A stretch of 64,000 nt of DNA from an uncultured Alphaproteobacteria bacterium. Lineage in GTDB: Bacteria; Pseudomonadota; Alphaproteobacteria; Rs-D84. The notes under the pieces are model-generated. The model searched no databases. It was not told the DNA's origin and was given only the letters and a program-made list of their open reading frames with translations. The DNA lies in the NCBI GenBank assembly GCA_944389385.1, contig CALXMC010000005.1, positions 1 through 64,000 of the forward strand. Reading direction: 5' to 3'. Of the stretch, positions 45,118-54,312 are shown piece by piece. Each line of letters starts with the position of its first letter. Positions within the stretch are counted from its first letter, which is position 1. A program made the position numbers and the translations under genes.

Positions 45118-46049
45118 AGGTAAGCGTCGTTATCCCGGTTTATAATGTTGCGCCATATTTAACAAAATGTATGGAATCTGTATCTGGTCAGACACTGCAC
45201 GATATTGAGATAATCGCTGTCAATGATGCATCGACAGATAATTCTTTGGCGATATTAAAAAAGTTTGCAAAACATGATTCCAGAATAAAGATTATAAACC
45301 ACAAAAAGAATACGAAAACAGCCGGATGCAGAAATGACGGATTAGATGCAGCAACTGGCGAATATGTTTGTTTCCTGGACGGTGACGATTATCTGGATGA
45401 CGACTTTTGTGAAAAATTATACAAATTAGCCATTTCTGAAAAAGCAGACATTGCAAAAGGTGTCACAAAAACATTTAATACAGAAGGTACAGTTACTGTT
45501 GCGGATGATAATAAGAAAATAATCAGTGATGGCAAATATGCATTTATGGGGCATTTACTTACAGGTTTGTACAATCGCAAGAAATTATTACTAAAAAATA
45601 ACATAAGATTTCATATAGATTTCTTTTGTTTTCAGATTCAGGCAGTTTATTTCGCAAACAAGATAGTATGTGATAATACCGCATTTTATAATTATGTCCG
45701 ACATCCAAACAGTTGTGACAGCGAAACTTTTACAATTGAAAAATGGGTCAGATTAAATCTGGGGCATGCGAATTTTATGTATGATTGGATAAATTCACAT
45801 AATTATTCGGACGATGTACGCGAATTATACCTTGAACGCATACATGGATTATATTTTTACGGATTTAATAAGCTTGCAAAATCTGACATTATAAAAGGTT
45901 GTGAAATATTATCTGAAAACATGTTGCAAAATTATAATTGCAGATATGCTTGTTCAGATATAAAGAATCTAAAACGTAGATTATATAAAAGTCATCCAAA
46001 GACCACAAAATTTGAATACTTTATGAACATAATTCGCCACAGGATATAA
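45108..46049 (+). CDS. Family 2 glycosyltransferase
   Basis: 313 residues, GT-A fold: VSVVIPVYNVAPYLTKCMES, NDASTDNS, and LDGDDYLDDD as metal-binding DxD. Transfers an unknown sugar from a nucleotide donor on the cytosolic face. Starts inside the end of the previous gene (ten-base overlap), so both are co-translated. The acceptor half (about 200-313) is divergent. Confidence 0.88.
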   Translation: MSVKVSVVIPVYNVAPYLTKCMESVSGQTLHDIEIIAVNDASTDNSLAILKKFAKHDSRIKIINHKKNTKTAGCRNDGLDAATGEYVCFLDGDDYLDDDFCEKLYKLAISEKADIAKGVTKTFNTEGTVTVADDNKKIISDGKYAFMGHLLTGLYNRKKLLLKNNIRFHIDFFCFQIQAVYFANKIVCDNTAFYNYVRHPNSCDSETFTIEKWVRLNLGHANFMYDWINSHNYSDDVRELYLERIHGLYFYGFNKLAKSDIIKGCEILSENMLQNYNCRYACSDIKNLKRRLYKSHPKTTKFEYFMNIIRHRI

Positions 46050-46051
46050 CA

Positions 46052-47599
46052 ATGAATATACAAAAATCAGATAAAATATTGGTCATTGCACCACACCCAG
46101 ACGATGAATCATTGGGGTGTGGCGGTTTTATGATGAAATATGCAAAACAGGTTGATTCCTTTTGTTTCTTGTCCAGCGGGATTTCCCCAGATGCAAAAAG
46201 CAAATCTGATACGCGTATATCTGAATGGAATGCTGCACAAGAATTTATTGGTTGCAACAATCTTGGAATTTGTGAATTGTATGGTGACAAACCTTTGTTG
46301 CCAAGAATCAAAGACAACATGGATTATTACTTAAAAACACTGGATACTTCAAAATATGATTATATTTTTATGCCTCATTTTGATGACAACCATCCGGAAC
46401 ATCAATATGTTTCAAATGAATTGATGCGTAATATTATCATCCAAAACGGGTATAAAAAGAATGCAACAGTATGCTTTTACGAGGTCTGGAAGCCATTACC
46501 CGCACCAAATGATTTTGTTGAAATTGATCCTGACAAGAAACAACAACTGTTATCGCTTTACAAGACCCAGTGGTCTGTTTGTAATTTACCAAAAAAGATT
46601 ATCGGATTGAATTACTATCGTGGCGTTGATTGCGGTTTCATTGATTGTGCTGAGGCATTTTTTATTCTATCAGTTGATGAATATTTAAACCAATCACATC
46701 CAATTACAGAAATAACAGAAAACAAAGACGAAGTTTTAGAAAATCGCATACAGGTCAATTTCATAAGCAATCGGTTTGATTTGTTATATGGCAAAGATTA
46801 TGAATTATATGACCTAGGGACTGGTGTGGTTCCGGTGCATATTGATGGGAACACTGCGAAACTGGGATTGTCTTTATCGGCTTATACGCAAAAACAGTTA
46901 AATAAATTGTATGAACTGTTGTTTGCGAAACACATATCATTGACACAAATCGAAATAAAGCACAGTCTGGTACCTGGTGGAATTAGTGAACGCAACAATA
47001 TGTTTTATCATTATCCATATTGGCATATAGATTTACCAAATACAGTAGAAGAATTTGATTCAACATTGGCACATCGCGTAAAATATAATACCAAATGGTA
47101 TCCAAAGAAAATTCGTGAGGATATCGGTGATTTTACAATCAATAAATATACACGCAAAGATGTGTCGTCAGATGTCATAAACCTGTTCTTTGAGTGGAAA
47201 AAGCAAAGCCATAATTTTGACTATAAAATGACCCCGGAAAAATACATGGATACATATGGTGTTACGGAAATATATACGCTGGAAATAAGCGGCAATATCT
47301 TGGCAGTTGGTTTTACATGTACAACTGGTGACAATGTTTTCTTTGAACAATTTTCATATTCCCAAGACAAGAAATATGCAAAATACTCACTAGGCATGGT
47401 CTTGTATTATGGAATTATATGCGATTTGATAAAGCTGGGACGTAAAAAGTTTTATTTGTCTGGTGGATGGCTGGATTATAAAAAGCGTTATAATGGTATT
47501 TTACAATATACATATTCTGGCATCATAAATCGTGGTAGCACAACCAAACACAAACATCACCATTCATTTTGGTGGCACTTAAAACATCTTAAATTTTAA
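46052..47599 (+). CDS. PIG-L deacetylase - GNAT/FemAB-like acyltransferase fusion
   Basis: 515 residues. Residues 1-235: LmbE/PIG-L fold with the zinc-binding APHPDDESLGCGG and HFDDNHPEHQ motifs, which removes N-acetyl groups from amino sugars. From about 330 to 490: an acyltransferase of the GNAT/CelD type (YTLEISGNILAVGFT, SLGMVLYYGIICDLIKLG, YLSGGW). One polypeptide could thus replace the acetyl group on an amino sugar by another acyl group; that coupling is inference. Two bases after the preceding gene. Confidence 0.85.
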   Translation: MNIQKSDKILVIAPHPDDESLGCGGFMMKYAKQVDSFCFLSSGISPDAKSKSDTRISEWNAAQEFIGCNNLGICELYGDKPLLPRIKDNMDYYLKTLDTSKYDYIFMPHFDDNHPEHQYVSNELMRNIIIQNGYKKNATVCFYEVWKPLPAPNDFVEIDPDKKQQLLSLYKTQWSVCNLPKKIIGLNYYRGVDCGFIDCAEAFFILSVDEYLNQSHPITEITENKDEVLENRIQVNFISNRFDLLYGKDYELYDLGTGVVPVHIDGNTAKLGLSLSAYTQKQLNKLYELLFAKHISLTQIEIKHSLVPGGISERNNMFYHYPYWHIDLPNTVEEFDSTLAHRVKYNTKWYPKKIREDIGDFTINKYTRKDVSSDVINLFFEWKKQSHNFDYKMTPEKYMDTYGVTEIYTLEISGNILAVGFTCTTGDNVFFEQFSYSQDKKYAKYSLGMVLYYGIICDLIKLGRKKFYLSGGWLDYKKRYNGILQYTYSGIINRGSTTKHKHHHSFWWHLKHLKF

Positions 47600-47616
47600 T
47601 CACAGGATTACAAAAT

Positions 47617-49914
47617 ATGGCAAATATAGAAAGTGTTGGGAATCGTTGTTGTGGTTGTGGGGCTTGTATGAATATTTGTCCCAAGGGGGCAATCACAATG
47701 CAAAGAAATGCAGAAGGTTTCCTGTACCCAATTATAGATAAAGACAAATGTATAAATTGCGGTCTGTGTGTTCGGTCGTGTCCACTTTCAAATACAGCGT
47801 TCAAACCAGATACAAATTTGCCAAAATGTTATGCCGTACAATCAACAGGCGATATTATGAAACATAGTTCCAGTGGTGGTGTTTTTTCTGTACTGGCAAA
47901 CTATGTCTTTGATAATGGTGGTTATGTTTGTGGGGCGGCTTTTGATAAAAAATGGTTGGTGGAACATAAAATTATATCCGATAAGACTAATCTATATGAA
48001 TTACAAACCAGTAAATATGTTCAATCGGACACAAAAAAAGTATATACGAAAATAAAAGAATTATTAAACGATGATAAAATGGTCTTGTTTTCAGGTACGC
48101 CATGTCAGGTTGCAGGGCTATATTCATTCTTGGGGCATGATTATGATAAATTGATTACAGTTGATGTATTTTGTCATGGTGCACCATCACCAATGGTTTG
48201 GGAACGTTATCTGAAAGAAGTAGCCGCTGACAAAATTACCGACATAAATTTTCGCGACAAACCAAAAGATAATTTTGGCAACTATAACTATAACTTTAAA
48301 TTAGAAACAGAAAAAGAAACATATTCAACATTGCATCGGGACAATATATATATGCTCGGTTTTTTACGTAATTTGTATTTAAGAAAGTCTTGTCATCATT
48401 GTCCATTTGCAAAAACGCCGCGAACAAGTGATTTTTCGCTGGGTGATTTTTGGGGATATGAAACGATTGATAAAACGATAGATACGAATAATGGCACGTC
48501 CGCTGTTCTGCTAAACACAGAAAAAGCCACTAAAATATTCAATCAGATAAGATCAAATTTCTCGTATGTTAAATCGGTAAGTTTATCTGATATTTCTCGC
48601 TACAATGATGTTTTATTTCAATCTGGCCACGAACATCAAAATCGTGATGCTTTTTTTGCGGATTGTAAAAAACAAGGGAAAATCATACCGCTGATACAGA
48701 AACACCTGATTAAACGCGATGTGGCAATCTTGAATTTTTCATCTTTTTCTAAACCAAATTTTGGAGCAGGATTGGTTGGATATGCAATGGAACGGGCAGT
48801 CGAAAAATTAGGTTATATTCCGCATACAATCAATTTTATTTCCGAAGACGAACTTTATAAATATACACAACAAGATAATTTTTCACATTTCCAAAATAAA
48901 TTTCTGCATTTAACGGGAATATGCAGAAATAAATCAGAATTACGGGATTTTATAAATCAAGAATTTGATAAGTTTGTAATCGGCAGTGATCAGGTGGTTA
49001 GACATCCATGGCACTATAATTTTATATATTATCTAGACTGGGTTTATGGGAAAAAGACTTTGTTGGCATACGCCGCAAGCTTTGGTATCTCTGAACTTGG
49101 TATGAATGATGATGAAAAACTTTATGCAAAAAAATGCCTTGACCGTTTTGATGCATTTTCTGTGCGCGAACACAGTGGTGCCGATATTATGAAAAACAAC
49201 TTTAATATATCAGATACGCCTGTTGTTTGCGATCCAACAATACTATTAGATGCAGAAGATTATCAACCAATTATTGATGCAGAAAGCACTAGTATTCCAA
49301 ATCAAGAATATGTTGCGTATTATTTGTTAGACGAAAATCCAAATGTATTAGCGGAACTTGCTAAAAAATACCCATTGATAAATGCACATAAGGATGATCA
49401 GGGAATTTATCGTACTTTTGGTCAATGGTTAAGCATTATAAAAAATGCAAAATATGTTGTTACTGATTCTTTCCATGGCAGTGTGTTTTCAATAATTTAC
49501 CGGAAACAATTTGTCACATTAACCACAAAAACACGTGGTAATGAACGTTTGGAATCCTTGATGAAAATACTGGGTGAAAACAGGTTGATTACAGAACATG
49601 ATAATTTAACAGAATCAAATTTATTCGAAAAAACAATTGATTACAAAAAAGCAGAGCATGGAATAACTAATGCGAAACAACATGGTATGGATTTCTTGAA
49701 ACATGCATTACAAATTGATCCGAACAAAAAGTCTGATTTGTTAAGCGAAAAAAAGAATGTTAGATTTTGGTTGTTTGGTATGTTACCAATAATCCGAACA
49801 ACCAAGAAACCTAACAAAACGATTATTTGTATGTGTGGCGCACCATTTATCAGAATTCGCAGCAATAATGGTTTTTACTTGTTTAATATAATAAAAATTG
49901 GTGTATTAAAGTAA
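47617..49914 (+). CDS. FrhB-like iron-sulfur protein - polysaccharide pyruvyltransferase fusion
   Basis: 765 residues. Two 4Fe-4S ferredoxin motifs (Cys11, 14, 17, 21 and Cys45, 48, 51, 55), then the FrhB/FdhB N- and C-domains (SSSGGVFSVLANYV, FSGTPCQVAGL, FRDKPKDNFG; to about 350), then a pyruvyltransferase domain (NFGAGLVGYA, IGSDQV, VVCDPTILLD, TDSFHGSVFSIIYRKQFV; about 360-690). This pairing is common in polysaccharide loci, where the FrhB-like part may reduce or modify a sugar; its reaction is unproven. Ends the island operon. Confidence 0.88.
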   Translation: MANIESVGNRCCGCGACMNICPKGAITMQRNAEGFLYPIIDKDKCINCGLCVRSCPLSNTAFKPDTNLPKCYAVQSTGDIMKHSSSGGVFSVLANYVFDNGGYVCGAAFDKKWLVEHKIISDKTNLYELQTSKYVQSDTKKVYTKIKELLNDDKMVLFSGTPCQVAGLYSFLGHDYDKLITVDVFCHGAPSPMVWERYLKEVAADKITDINFRDKPKDNFGNYNYNFKLETEKETYSTLHRDNIYMLGFLRNLYLRKSCHHCPFAKTPRTSDFSLGDFWGYETIDKTIDTNNGTSAVLLNTEKATKIFNQIRSNFSYVKSVSLSDISRYNDVLFQSGHEHQNRDAFFADCKKQGKIIPLIQKHLIKRDVAILNFSSFSKPNFGAGLVGYAMERAVEKLGYIPHTINFISEDELYKYTQQDNFSHFQNKFLHLTGICRNKSELRDFINQEFDKFVIGSDQVVRHPWHYNFIYYLDWVYGKKTLLAYAASFGISELGMNDDEKLYAKKCLDRFDAFSVREHSGADIMKNNFNISDTPVVCDPTILLDAEDYQPIIDAESTSIPNQEYVAYYLLDENPNVLAELAKKYPLINAHKDDQGIYRTFGQWLSIIKNAKYVVTDSFHGSVFSIIYRKQFVTLTTKTRGNERLESLMKILGENRLITEHDNLTESNLFEKTIDYKKAEHGITNAKQHGMDFLKHALQIDPNKKSDLLSEKKNVRFWLFGMLPIIRTTKKPNKTIICMCGAPFIRIRSNNGFYLFNIIKIGVLK

Positions 49915-49916
49915 GA

Positions 49917-50416
49917 TTATTCTGCAATCCCTAGTACGGTCCACCAAAAACCAACACCTGTCCCCTTGTTGGAACCATTTTCAACATAATTATTCACATA
50001 AAATTGTGTTGTTGTGATAGCTCCATAATCTGTTGAAACGCTCGCTGTATTTCCGGCAGTACCAGAATGTAAAAATCCAGTAAGATTTATTTGATAGTTT
50101 GTGTTTGCCATTCTTTTTATTAAAGAAACCAAGACACCAGAACCGCCATCGGCAACATACCCACCCTGTTCAATCCAACCAGATCGATATTTCCGGTACC
50201 AGGTATAGTTGTTATCAGCGGTTGGGTTTTGTATTTCAACAACATAATCATGGACACCGTCACGAAAATTATTCAATGTTGTTATATTTGTATTGGCTGT
50301 ATCCAATGACGTATTCAGGTTGCTAATAGAATTAATTCCTTCATGTAATAAAATACATTGTTGCGCAAATAAAGATTATCATTTGCTTGACAATTTGCTT
50401 TACACTTCTTGAACAT
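49917..50416 (-). pseudogene. Tail-fibre-like C-terminal domain, frameshifted from its start
   Basis: The last 129 codons (49917-50306) encode NFRDGVHDYVVEIQNPTADN, YRKYRSGWIEQGGYV and TQFYVNNYVENG, a type of domain seen at the ends of phage tail-fibre and related surface proteins. Upstream, the only ATG with a good site (AAAGGAAATAACT before 50416) opens a frame (MFKKCKANCQANDNLYLRNN) that stops after 33 codons; the tail domain continues in another frame through about 50335. One indel would join them. Either a recent frameshift, or a tail fragment translated from a non-ATG codon. Confidence 0.5.
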
Positions 50417-50507
50417 AGTTATTTCCTTTTATTTTTCAAGTATGCCAAAGCAAAAAAAATTGAAAAACCAAGACGTTATTTGCACTGATATATTTTGCAT
50501 ATCAAAC

Positions 50508-50534
50508 AAAAAATCCGGTTAAAGTGCCGGATTT
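50508..50534 (-). terminator. tRNA-Gly terminator
   Basis: AAATCCGG (50511-50518) with CCGGATTT (50527-50534), minus-strand T-run after the stem. Confidence 0.8.
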
Positions 50535-50548
50535 ATATAATTTTATCT

Positions 50549-50622
50549 TGGTGCGGGCGAAGGGAATCGAACCCTCGTCTTCAGCTTGGGAAGCTGACGT
50601 GCTGCCATTATACCACGCCCGC
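50549..50622 (-). tRNA. tRNA-Gly (anticodon CCC)
   Basis: Full cloverleaf on the minus strand: acceptor GCGGGCG/CGCCCGC, D-arm TGGTATAATGGCAGCA, anticodon loop TTCCCAA, T-loop GGTTCGATTCC, discriminator A and encoded CCA. Its 3' end faces the glycan island, the usual orientation for an integration site. A promoter TGGACA-17-TAGAAT lies at 50633-50661. No copy of the tRNA tail was found at the island's other end. Confidence 0.95.
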
Positions 50623-50744
50623 GTGTTGTGTGATTCTATAACACACGCGAAAAAATGTCCAGTTTTTATTTGTTGTTGATTTTTTTGTCTGATAGGCCTA
50701 TGCTTTCTTATTGCTGTATATAAACCAATAAAGGGGGAATAATT

Positions 50745-51998
50745 ATGGCAAATGAAAATATGAATCCGTTAATCGGCGCCCAGCAACGTGTTAAAGTTGC
50801 ATGTGAAAAACTGGGGATGCCGGCGGATGTTTATGAAATTCTGAAATATCCGCAACGTATCATAGAGGTTTCGATTCCGGTTAAAATGGACGATGGTTCA
50901 ATTCGTACTTTTACAGGTTTTCGTGCCCAACATAATACGGCCATTGGTCCGTCCAAGGGTGGCGTGCGTTTCCATCCAAATGTAACACGTGACGAGGTTG
51001 CCGCCCTGTCCATTTGGATGACGTTCAAATGCTCTGTGACCGGGATTCCATACGGTGGCGGCAAAGGCGGAATTATCGTTGATCCAAAAGAATTGTCAGC
51101 CGGCGAATTGGAACGTCTGTGCCGCGGATATGTTGATGCAATTTATCCGATTTTGGGTGAAAAGCGCGATGTGCCTGCGCCCGATGTTAATACCAATGGG
51201 CAAATTATGGCTTGGATGATTGACGAATATATCAAATTGTCGGGTGAATCTTCGTTTGGTACTTTCACAGGCAAACCGGTTGAGTTGGCGGGTTCCAAGG
51301 GACGTAATGCCGCGACCGGGTTGGGGATTTCCATCATCATTGCCAAGGCATTGGAAAAACAAGGCAAAGAAATGCGCGGCGCGCGTATCGCCATCCAGGG
51401 ATTTGGCAACGTGGGCAGTTTTACCGCAAAATGCAGCCATGACATGGGTGCGAAAATCGTGTCGATTGCCGAATGGAATACAACGCTGTATAACGAAGAC
51501 GGTATCGATATCGATGCTTTGATGAAATTCAAGGCCGATAATAAAGGCAGTATCAAAGGTTTCCCGGGTGCGTCCGAAATCAGTATCGAACAATTCTGGG
51601 GATTGGATGTTGATGTTTTGTCGCCGTGCGCGATGGAAAATACAATCAACAAAGATACTGCGCCGTTAATCAAAACTAATTTGGTTGTCGAAGGTGCAAA
51701 CGGTCCAACCACACTGGAAGGCGAAGAAATATTGTTGGCAAACGGCGTGACTGTGGTGCCTGATATTTTGGCGAATGCCGGTGGCGTGACGGTTTCTTAC
51801 TTTGAATGGGTGCAAAATCGCTATGGTTATTATTGGGGCGAAGAAGAAGTCGAAGAAAAAGAAGAAATCGCAATGAAAGATGCGTTCGACGCCATTTATA
51901 AAATCAAGGAAGAATACAATGTTTCCATGCGCGAGGCCGCTTATATGCACTCGATTAAGCGCGTGGCGGGCGCAATGAAATTGCGCGGTTGGTATTAA
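50745..51998 (+). CDS. gdhA: Glutamate dehydrogenase
   Basis: Interconverts glutamate with 2-oxoglutarate and ammonia. 417 residues. Substrate-binding GPSKGGVRFHP, catalytic Lys in YGGGKGGI, PAPDVNTNG, and the nucleotide-binding Rossmann motif IAIQGFGNVGS. The hexameric NAD-type short form of the RocG/GudB kind is the best fit; the cofactor cannot be fixed from sequence. AGGGGGAAT precedes the ATG. An acidic EEEVEEKEE stretch near 365 is unusual. Confidence 0.93.
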   Translation: MANENMNPLIGAQQRVKVACEKLGMPADVYEILKYPQRIIEVSIPVKMDDGSIRTFTGFRAQHNTAIGPSKGGVRFHPNVTRDEVAALSIWMTFKCSVTGIPYGGGKGGIIVDPKELSAGELERLCRGYVDAIYPILGEKRDVPAPDVNTNGQIMAWMIDEYIKLSGESSFGTFTGKPVELAGSKGRNAATGLGISIIIAKALEKQGKEMRGARIAIQGFGNVGSFTAKCSHDMGAKIVSIAEWNTTLYNEDGIDIDALMKFKADNKGSIKGFPGASEISIEQFWGLDVDVLSPCAMENTINKDTAPLIKTNLVVEGANGPTTLEGEEILLANGVTVVPDILANAGGVTVSYFEWVQNRYGYYWGEEEVEEKEEIAMKDAFDAIYKIKEEYNVSMREAAYMHSIKRVAGAMKLRGWY

Positions 51999-52020
51999 AC
52001 CGATATGCAAGCAAAATAAA

Positions 52021-52042
52021 AAATCCCACAATCGTGGGATTT
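52021..52042. terminator. Bidirectional terminator after gdhA
   Basis: AAATCCCAC (52021-52029) and GTGGGATTT (52034-52042), with A-run before and T-run after; also serves the minus-strand lipoprotein gene. Confidence 0.88.
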
Positions 52043-52061
52043 TTTATATGTGTGCTTTTTA

Positions 52062-52475
52062 TTATTCCGAGCACAATTCAACCGCATAAAATTCGTTGTT
52101 GGTGATGTCTTCGGCTGTGCCACAGAACAGGCGGAAATTGCACTTGTTTTCAGGTGTGTTCATTGCCGCCATTGTGTTGTTTGGGATAATGTTCAGCAAA
52201 CATGTGCCTTCGGTAATGTATTGTTCCGGTGTTTCAACGGACAAAAATGTTACCGATTTTTCTTTGGCTGCGACGGCCAAAACGGCTTCATTCGCAGGCA
52301 ATGAAATGATGTAATCGCCCGCTGCGCCCAATGCGACAATGGAAATTGGTTGTTCGGATGATGTCGTGTTGTTTATTTCTGCTTCGATTGTTGCAAAGTC
52401 CGCAGGTGTCGGTTTTTGATCGCCACAGGCCGCCAAAGCCACCGCCGCGATTGCCAATAATGACAGTTTTTTCAT
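52062..52475 (-). CDS. Small lipoprotein of unknown function
   Basis: 137 residues. Signal peptide with lipobox LAAC (Cys at about 17). The mature part has three more Cys (GTCLLN, NKCNFRLFC) and a final VELCSE, so one or two disulfides are likely. No known domain. AGGAGAAA precedes the ATG. Confidence 0.8.
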   Translation of the reverse strand: MKKLSLLAIAAVALAACGDQKPTPADFATIEAEINNTTSSEQPISIVALGAAGDYIISLPANEAVLAVAAKEKSVTFLSVETPEQYITEGTCLLNIIPNNTMAAMNTPENKCNFRLFCGTAEDITNNEFYAVELCSE

Positions 52476-52560
52476 GTTTTTCTCCTTGGGTTTTTGTGTG
52501 TTATCACGTCGTTAAGTATAGCAAAAAAAATCATATTGCACGTAAAAATTTACAAAATAT

Positions 52561-52589
52561 TTGACTTTTTTGCTTTTGTGGGTAATAAT
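52561..52589 (+). promoter_or_regulatory. rpsP operon promoter
   Basis: TTGACT (52561-52566), 17-base spacer, AATAAT (52584-52589). It leaves a leader of about 135 bases before rpsP, long enough for control by a ribosomal protein, though no known leader motif is evident. Confidence 0.55.
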
Positions 52590-52729
52590 CCGTAACGCAA
52601 ATCCCAAAGATTGCCATCATTATTACCCCAGTACGCGGTATGCGTATGGTACATCATCCGACGAGTGTTCGTCCTTGGTGTGTGGCTTTCTGTATGGATT
52701 AAACAGTTAAAATTAAAAGGAGCAAAATT

Positions 52730-53212
52730 ATGGCAACTGTTATCAGATTGGCGCGTTTCGGTGCAAAAAAACGCCCGTATTATCATGTGGTTGTGACTGA
52801 TTCACGTAATGCGCGTAATTCAGGCAATGTTTTGGCGACCGTCGGTAAATATGACCCGATGTTGCCGCGCGATAATGAAAAACGCGTTGTGTTGAAAATT
52901 GACGAAATCAAAGAATGGTTGGGCAAAGGTGCAAAACCGTCTGACCGTGTTTATCGTTTCTTGGCAAATGCCGGTTTGGTTGCTGCGCGTGTTGTGCCGA
53001 ACCAGACGAAAAAGAATCTGCAATCTGAAAAAACTTTGCAGAAAATCAAAGATAAACAAGACAAATTGGCCAAAATAGCCGAAGAACAAGCAGCAGCAGA
53101 AGCCGCAGCCAAGGCCGCAGCCGAAGCCCCGGCCGAAGAATCTGCGCCGGCTGCCGAAGAAGCACCGGCCGAAGCACCAGTTGCGGAAGAATCTGCACCG
53201 GTTGCTGAATAA
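52730..53212 (+). CDS. rpsP: 30S ribosomal protein S16 with acidic Ala/Glu tail
   Basis: The conserved S16 core (VIRLARFGAKKRPYYHVVVTD, VGKYDPML, GAKPSDRVYRFL) fills residues 1-85. It is followed by a Lys-rich helix and, from about 117, an Ala/Glu/Pro-rich tail; the 160-residue total is about twice the E. coli size. C-terminal extensions of this sort occur in alphaproteobacterial S16. First gene of the rpsP-rimM-trmD-rplS operon; AAAAGGAGC before the ATG. Confidence 0.95.
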   Translation: MATVIRLARFGAKKRPYYHVVVTDSRNARNSGNVLATVGKYDPMLPRDNEKRVVLKIDEIKEWLGKGAKPSDRVYRFLANAGLVAARVVPNQTKKNLQSEKTLQKIKDKQDKLAKIAEEQAAAEAAAKAAAEAPAEESAPAAEEAPAEAPVAEESAPVAE

Positions 53213-53275
53213 TTTTGCGTATGCCCGGGCGTGCCCCGGGCATAAATTTCTGATTAAATAAAGGATTGTGTTAAA

Positions 53276-53464
53276 ATGCCAAAATGTCCAGTTGATAAAA
53301 ATGTAGAATGCGATTATTCTTTTCGTGCGTGGGAATGCCGCCGTCAAATAGATTTCGCCGCTGCGCATAATTATAAATACTATATTTATGAAAATGGCGA
53401 TTGTCCTGCTATGTCGAAATATTGCAGCCGTTTGTATAAATTAAAAAAGCAACAACAAAGATAA
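53276..53464 (+). CDS. Small Cys-rich protein inside the rpsP operon
   Basis: 62 residues with Cys in PKCPVDKNVECDY, WECRRQ, GDCPAM and YCSRL, basic C-terminal end. The pattern suggests a small metal-binding or disulfide-held domain; no signal peptide. AAAGGATTG precedes the ATG and rimM begins on the next base after its stop, so it is a real member of the operon. Not recognised. Confidence 0.7.
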   Translation: MPKCPVDKNVECDYSFRAWECRRQIDFAAAHNYKYYIYENGDCPAMSKYCSRLYKLKKQQQR

Positions 53465-53932
53465 ATGGCCGATAATAAAAAAATCTTGGTCGGTAAAATT
53501 GTCGCACCCCAGGGAATCCGCGGCGAAGTGCGCGTTAATGCTTATACCGCAAATCCAACAGATATGCGGGATTTGCGCGTTATGTCGTCGCGCTTTGCCG
53601 ATGGCGCATTTCATTTTGTGCGTGCTGTGCCGGCATCAACCGTTATTATTGCGCGCGTTGATGGTGTAAATGACCGTAATGCGGCTGAGTTATTACGTGG
53701 CGCAGAATTGTTTATAAATCGCGATGATTTGCCCCAACCTGCCCCTGGTGAATATTATCATGCTGACTTGATTGGTTTGTCGGTCGTGCGTGATGGGGTG
53801 CAAGTTGGTGTGGTGGATAATGTCCAGAACTATGGCGGTGGGGATATATTGGAACTGGATAACGGCGATTTGATTGCTTTTAACAGCGTCGATGTGGATT
53901 TAGAAAATAAAACCATTTACATTCGGGGATGA
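53465..53932 (+). CDS. rimM: Ribosome maturation factor RimM
   Basis: Helps 30S head assembly near S19. 155 residues: N-terminal beta-barrel (LVGKIVAPQGIRGEVRVNAY) and C-terminal PRC-barrel (GEYYHADLIGLSVV, GGGDILELDNGD). Size and order are usual. Confidence 0.95.
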   Translation: MADNKKILVGKIVAPQGIRGEVRVNAYTANPTDMRDLRVMSSRFADGAFHFVRAVPASTVIIARVDGVNDRNAAELLRGAELFINRDDLPQPAPGEYYHADLIGLSVVRDGVQVGVVDNVQNYGGGDILELDNGDLIAFNSVDVDLENKTIYIRG

Positions 53933-54312
53933 ATATGAAAAATAAAATGCAGGGTTTGCCCAGAACTTTTATATTGGAATCCGAAAGATTCATATACGCG
54001 TATGTGCCAAAATCGCCGTATGTTTCCAAGACTGGCGTACGAATGGCGTCTTGCGTTTTTGCGTGTCCCCAATTTATGGATTACAGTGTGGATAAATATG
54101 GTCGTCGGATTATTTCAAAAAATACGATGTGTCCGTATGCCACTGCGAGAATGGGACGGCCTGTGCAGTGTGATGGACAGCGGGTTTGTTTGGATGGCGA
54201 AATCACGTGCGCTTTGTATGGATATAATCCCGTTAAACAAAGGGGTATCCCAGAACAAGAACGTCAAATGATTATAGCAGATTTAGCAAAAAGGAATCAA
54301 AATGGCAGATAA
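53929..54312 (+). CDS. Unknown Cys-bearing protein in the rpsP operon
   Basis: 127 residues. Cys in MASCVFACPQF, TMCPYATARM, VQCDGQRVCLDG and TCALYG are grouped like zinc ligands. Basic, no signal peptide. It overlaps the rimM stop (ATG at 53929; a second Met at 53935 is possible) and the next gene by eleven bases. Not recognised. Confidence 0.7.
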   Translation: MNMKNKMQGLPRTFILESERFIYAYVPKSPYVSKTGVRMASCVFACPQFMDYSVDKYGRRIISKNTMCPYATARMGRPVQCDGQRVCLDGEITCALYGYNPVKQRGIPEQERQMIIADLAKRNQNGR

